7,414 bases of DNA, from NCBI GenBank assembly GCA_012799535.1, contig JAAZLB010000104.1, forward strand, positions 1-7,414, given 5' to 3'. The position numbers and the translations under genes are program-made. A model generated the notes under the pieces. That model was not told the DNA's origin and made no database searches. It worked only from the letters and a program-made list of their open reading frames with translations. The DNA is from Bacillota bacterium (GTDB taxonomy: Bacteria > Bacillota > Limnochordia > Darwinibacteriales > Darwinibacteriaceae). This document shows, in pieces, positions 4,814 to 7,414 of this stretch (position 1 is its first letter; every line of letters starts with the position of its first letter).

Positions 4814-7414
4814 CTATTCCCCCTCTACCCAAGCCAAGTGATCATCTGTATTTTCCCCAATGCTTGGATAATTACCACAGTAACTACTTTGAACACAATT
4901 CGTACAATCACCCTTGGGGAGAAAGGCTTCTTCGCCCACTTCTGCCCCGCGAACAATTTCATGGCAAATTTCTGTAACCCACCTTTCGGTTTCGGCGGGA
5001 TCTAATAGTTTTTCATCTAACTGATAAACCATATTTGGAATGAGAAAGTAGGCCTGGGACTTCGACACTGGAAGTCCAAATTCCCGGGCCATGGCCCAGG
5101 CGTAGAGACGCAATTGTACTCCGTAGCTTTGCCCCACCTCTTGTACTTGTTCTGGTCTGATCCAGTTTGATTTAAAGTCCACCACTTCAAGTTCTGTGGA
5201 GCTGACAAAGACTTGATCTACTAGGCCGTTGACTAGAAAATCGCCTGCAGGTACGTTAAACTCCAATTCATGATGGACCTCCCATTCAGCCTGATCATTC
5301 GCGACCCGCCCAAAGAAATCACTTTGGAGGTAAGGGTAAATAGTTCTTTCCAATTGGATTTTTTGCCCTAGGTCTAACTCTACACCCTCCATTTGGGCCG
5401 CGTAATCCAAGAGTTGCCCAAGTTCGTGAGGACTCCTAATTTGTTCAACTACCCTATGGACAATATTTCCCCGCTGTAGAGCACTTAAACCAGACCTACC
5501 ACCTTCTCCATTTATCTGGGCGGAGCTTAGTTTTAACTCCGGTACCCGCAAGAGGTAACGGAGATAGTAATAACGGGGACAATGATTATAACTCATCAAA
5601 GAAGTAACAGAAAATACCACCTGATTATACTGGGGTGCTAAGGGCTTATAGTGGGTGAGTTTTAGTTTACTAGGCTCCCCTTGAGAATGTTCCACTTCTA
5701 AACTGGGCAAATCCCCCACAATCTCTCGATAAAGATGGTTCGGAATCTCAGGCAAGGCATTCTGAAGCCACTTCCACCAGCTTTCCCGATTTTTCCCATC
5801 ATCTAAACCACACCAGTACAGCTCTTCTTCAGCACGAGTGACTGCCACGTATAATAGACGCTGAGATTCATAGTGTTCTGCGATTCTTTCCGCTTCCTTC
5901 AAGGACTCGTAGTTTTTAGTACCCCGATAGGTAAGACCAAATTCTGGATGATAGAGTACCGGACCTCCTTGAGATCTAGTTAAACTACCACTAGTATCTG
6001 GCAAGAACACCACAGGAAATTCTAGGCCTTTGGAGCCGTGGATGGTGAGTAATTTAACCACATCCGCATGTTCCGCATCGAGTAGAGCCTCCCCTTCCCC
6101 TTTACTGTCCCTGGACATGAGCTGAATATAGCGTAGTTGTTCTGGCACTGACACCAAATCTTGAGCATAAAGTTTCCAACTCTGTTCTAACAGCTTCTCA
6201 ATATTGGCCACCTTTTGAGGTCCAAAAGGTAGTTGCCAAGTAGTTTGAATATAATTAGTTCTCTCCAACATAGCGGTGATCACCCTAGGTGCCCCTTCAT
6301 ACTTGACTAAATGGGCAAGATAGCTGTAATCTTCTTCCGCTTGGGCCAGACTTTTTTGTTCTTCCTCCGTTAACTTTTCTGGTTGGCCCCCCTGTAACCA
6401 ATACAGGCCTTCATCGGAAATCAGATAAAAAGGGGAACGTAAGACTGCTAAGCGGGCAACATGGTTTTCAGGATCCTCTAACCAACTGAAATAATGAAGC
6501 ACATCGCGAATTTCTTGCTGGGCATAGAAACCTCGTCCACTCAAGTTAACATAGGGAATGTTAGCTGCTTGCAACCCTCGCTCATAAATGCGCACATTAG
6601 TCATGGCTCTAAACAAAAGGGCCACGTCCTCATATTTGTACTGCCCTGAATCAACAAGTTGACGGATTTGTATGGCGACTTGCTCCGCTTCTTTGACCCT
6701 GCCCTCTTCTAGGTTTAAACCTTCTGCCGGCGTCCGGAGCAGAGTTACACAAGGACGCTCCGCCTTCTTTCGACTTACCTTACTAGCTTCAAAGGCGGTA
6801 GGCCCATCTTGCATGACTTGGGGGAAAAAGTGATTAGCGAACTCAATTAGTTCAGGTCGGGAACGAAAGTTGTCCGCGAGAACTACGTTTTTTCCAGTTT
6901 GGTCAATTTCTTCCTTGGTTTGAACAAAAACCCCTACATCCGCGCCGCGGAAGCGATAAATACTTTGCTTCGGATCACCTACTACAAAAAGTAGGGCTCC
7001 TTGGAGCACGAAAGAGTCTACTATTTCTTTTTGGATGGGATTTGTGTCTTGAAACTCATCAACCATGAGATGGGTAAAATCATAGTGGGCTCTAACTTCA
7101 GGATCTTGTAATAGTTTATAAGCAAGGTGTTCTAAATCATTGTAATCTAGAATACCTAAATCCCTTTTCGCCTGATTATAACTATAGTGCACCGCTGCTA
7201 AGACCTGATTGAGCCAGGCGATTATCTCCTTTCCCCTTTGAGTGTGAATGGCCTCTTGACCTTCTGCTATTAGCTCTTTAATTAAGACAGTGTGTTCTGC
7301 TAGTTTTCCCCGGATTTTCTTAATAAAACCATTGAGAACATCTAAGGCCTCCAACTGTAGATCAGGATCTGGGAAGCTCAAAAGTCCTTTAATAGCAGGC
7401 CATTCTGCCTGTAA
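4814..7414 (-). CDS. addA: AddA-type UvrD-family helicase with C-terminal nuclease (5' end cut by window edge)
   Basis: Superfamily 1 helicase-nuclease that unwinds and trims DNA ends for RecA-dependent double-strand break repair, normally with AddB. The window holds 866 codons open to the right edge. AddA is usually about 1,200 residues, so roughly 350 N-terminal residues, including Walker A, are missing. Positions below count from the in-frame TTG at 7381, which is not a real start because the frame continues upstream. Helicase motifs: II VDEFQDTN 107-114; III GDPKQSIYRFRG 135-146; IV DNFRSRP 170-176; V TIHGSKGLEF 446-455; VI QRLLYVAVTRAEEE 507-520. The C-terminal RecB-type nuclease shows H642, D722, D735-x-K737 and Q756-x3-Y760. 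Cysteines C601, C826, C829 and C835 form an AddB/Cas4-like iron-sulfur pattern, not usual for Bacillus AddA. A relative such as a stand-alone UvrD-nuclease is possible. No break in frame is seen. Confidence 0.9.
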   Translation of the reverse strand, partial: LQAEWPAIKGLLSFPDPDLQLEALDVLNGFIKKIRGKLAEHTVLIKELIAEGQEAIHTQRGKEIIAWLNQVLAAVHYSYNQAKRDLGILDYNDLEHLAYKLLQDPEVRAHYDFTHLMVDEFQDTNPIQKEIVDSFVLQGALLFVVGDPKQSIYRFRGADVGVFVQTKEEIDQTGKNVVLADNFRSRPELIEFANHFFPQVMQDGPTAFEASKVSRKKAERPCVTLLRTPAEGLNLEEGRVKEAEQVAIQIRQLVDSGQYKYEDVALLFRAMTNVRIYERGLQAANIPYVNLSGRGFYAQQEIRDVLHYFSWLEDPENHVARLAVLRSPFYLISDEGLYWLQGGQPEKLTEEEQKSLAQAEEDYSYLAHLVKYEGAPRVITAMLERTNYIQTTWQLPFGPQKVANIEKLLEQSWKLYAQDLVSVPEQLRYIQLMSRDSKGEGEALLDAEHADVVKLLTIHGSKGLEFPVVFLPDTSGSLTRSQGGPVLYHPEFGLTYRGTKNYESLKEAERIAEHYESQRLLYVAVTRAEEELYWCGLDDGKNRESWWKWLQNALPEIPNHLYREIVGDLPSLEVEHSQGEPSKLKLTHYKPLAPQYNQVVFSVTSLMSYNHCPRYYYLRYLLRVPELKLSSAQINGEGGRSGLSALQRGNIVHRVVEQIRSPHELGQLLDYAAQMEGVELDLGQKIQLERTIYPYLQSDFFGRVANDQAEWEVHHELEFNVPAGDFLVNGLVDQVFVSSTELEVVDFKSNWIRPEQVQEVGQSYGVQLRLYAWAMAREFGLPVSKSQAYFLIPNMVYQLDEKLLDPAETERWVTEICHEIVRGAEVGEEAFLPKGDCTNCVQSSYCGNYPSIGENTDDHLAWVEGE
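4819..4825 (-). promoter_or_regulatory. Ribosome binding site deciding the ymfF start
   Basis: The mRNA reads GAGGGGG, a 7-base spacer AATAGGT that contains the addA stop TAG, then the GTG at 4811-4809. It supports a GTG start in place of the upstream TTG at 4832, which lacks any G-rich sequence before it. Translation is probably coupled to termination of addA. Confidence 0.75.

Noticed and set aside
4729..4977. Plus-strand open frame of 82 codons across the addA-ymfF junction
   Set aside because: It is antisense to two real genes and has a low-complexity, unfamiliar sequence with no ribosome binding site.
5062..5106. Palindrome-like run with repeated GGGCC/GGCCC words near 5085-5100
   Set aside because: It lies inside conserved addA coding sequence (REFGLPVSK and AWAMA region) and is explained by codons; no sign of a site or mobile element end.
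5017..5208. Minus-strand open frame of 63 codons inside addA
   Set aside because: It is a shifted-frame shadow of the AddA nuclease domain; the AddA frame there carries the catalytic DFK motif.
7379..7381. TTG as the addA start codon
   Set aside because: The frame stays open upstream to the window edge, encoding LQAEWPAIKGL, and helicase motif I is still missing, so the gene starts outside the window.

Overview
The window holds six genes, all reading right to left on the minus strand and tightly packed. In order of transcription they are: the 3' two thirds of addA (cut by the right edge), ymfF, ymfH, a 5-formyltetrahydrofolate cyclo-ligase gene, glpK, and the start of glpP (cut by the left edge). 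The whole window is coding except for a 40-base gap between the cyclo-ligase and glpK and 2 bases between addA and ymfF. Four of the five junctions overlap or nearly touch, so this looks like one polycistronic unit. I see no convincing promoter or rho-independent terminator inside it.

The gene set points to the Bacillota (Firmicutes), probably an anaerobic clostridium-like or deep-branching lineage. AddA, the YmfF/YmfH pair and the GlpP antiterminator are all typical of that phylum. Most genes carry strong G-rich Shine-Dalgarno sequences and moderate-GC codons. Genus cannot be set from the sequence alone.

Region by region: 7414-4814 encodes a helicase-nuclease subunit for double-strand break processing. 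4811-2258 encodes two paralogous M16 metallopeptidase-fold proteins, one with the zinc site and the other with the Arg/Tyr pair, so they probably work as a heterodimer. 2261-1704 encodes a folate-salvage enzyme. 1663-158 is glycerol kinase. 165-1 is the first 55 codons of the glycerol-3-phosphate-responsive antiterminator. The last two form a glycerol-use module: GlpK makes the glycerol 3-phosphate that GlpP senses. The first four genes have no obvious shared pathway and look like a housekeeping cluster.

I find no mobile element, CRISPR array, RNA gene or clearly new system. The points most worth a second look are the split active site of YmfF/YmfH, the four-cysteine iron-sulfur pattern in an AddA-type helicase, and a glycerol kinase that lacks the regulatory histidine usual in low-GC Gram-positives. 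Two start codons (ymfF and ymfH) should be placed downstream of the longest open frame, because strong ribosome binding sites sit directly before the inner starts.
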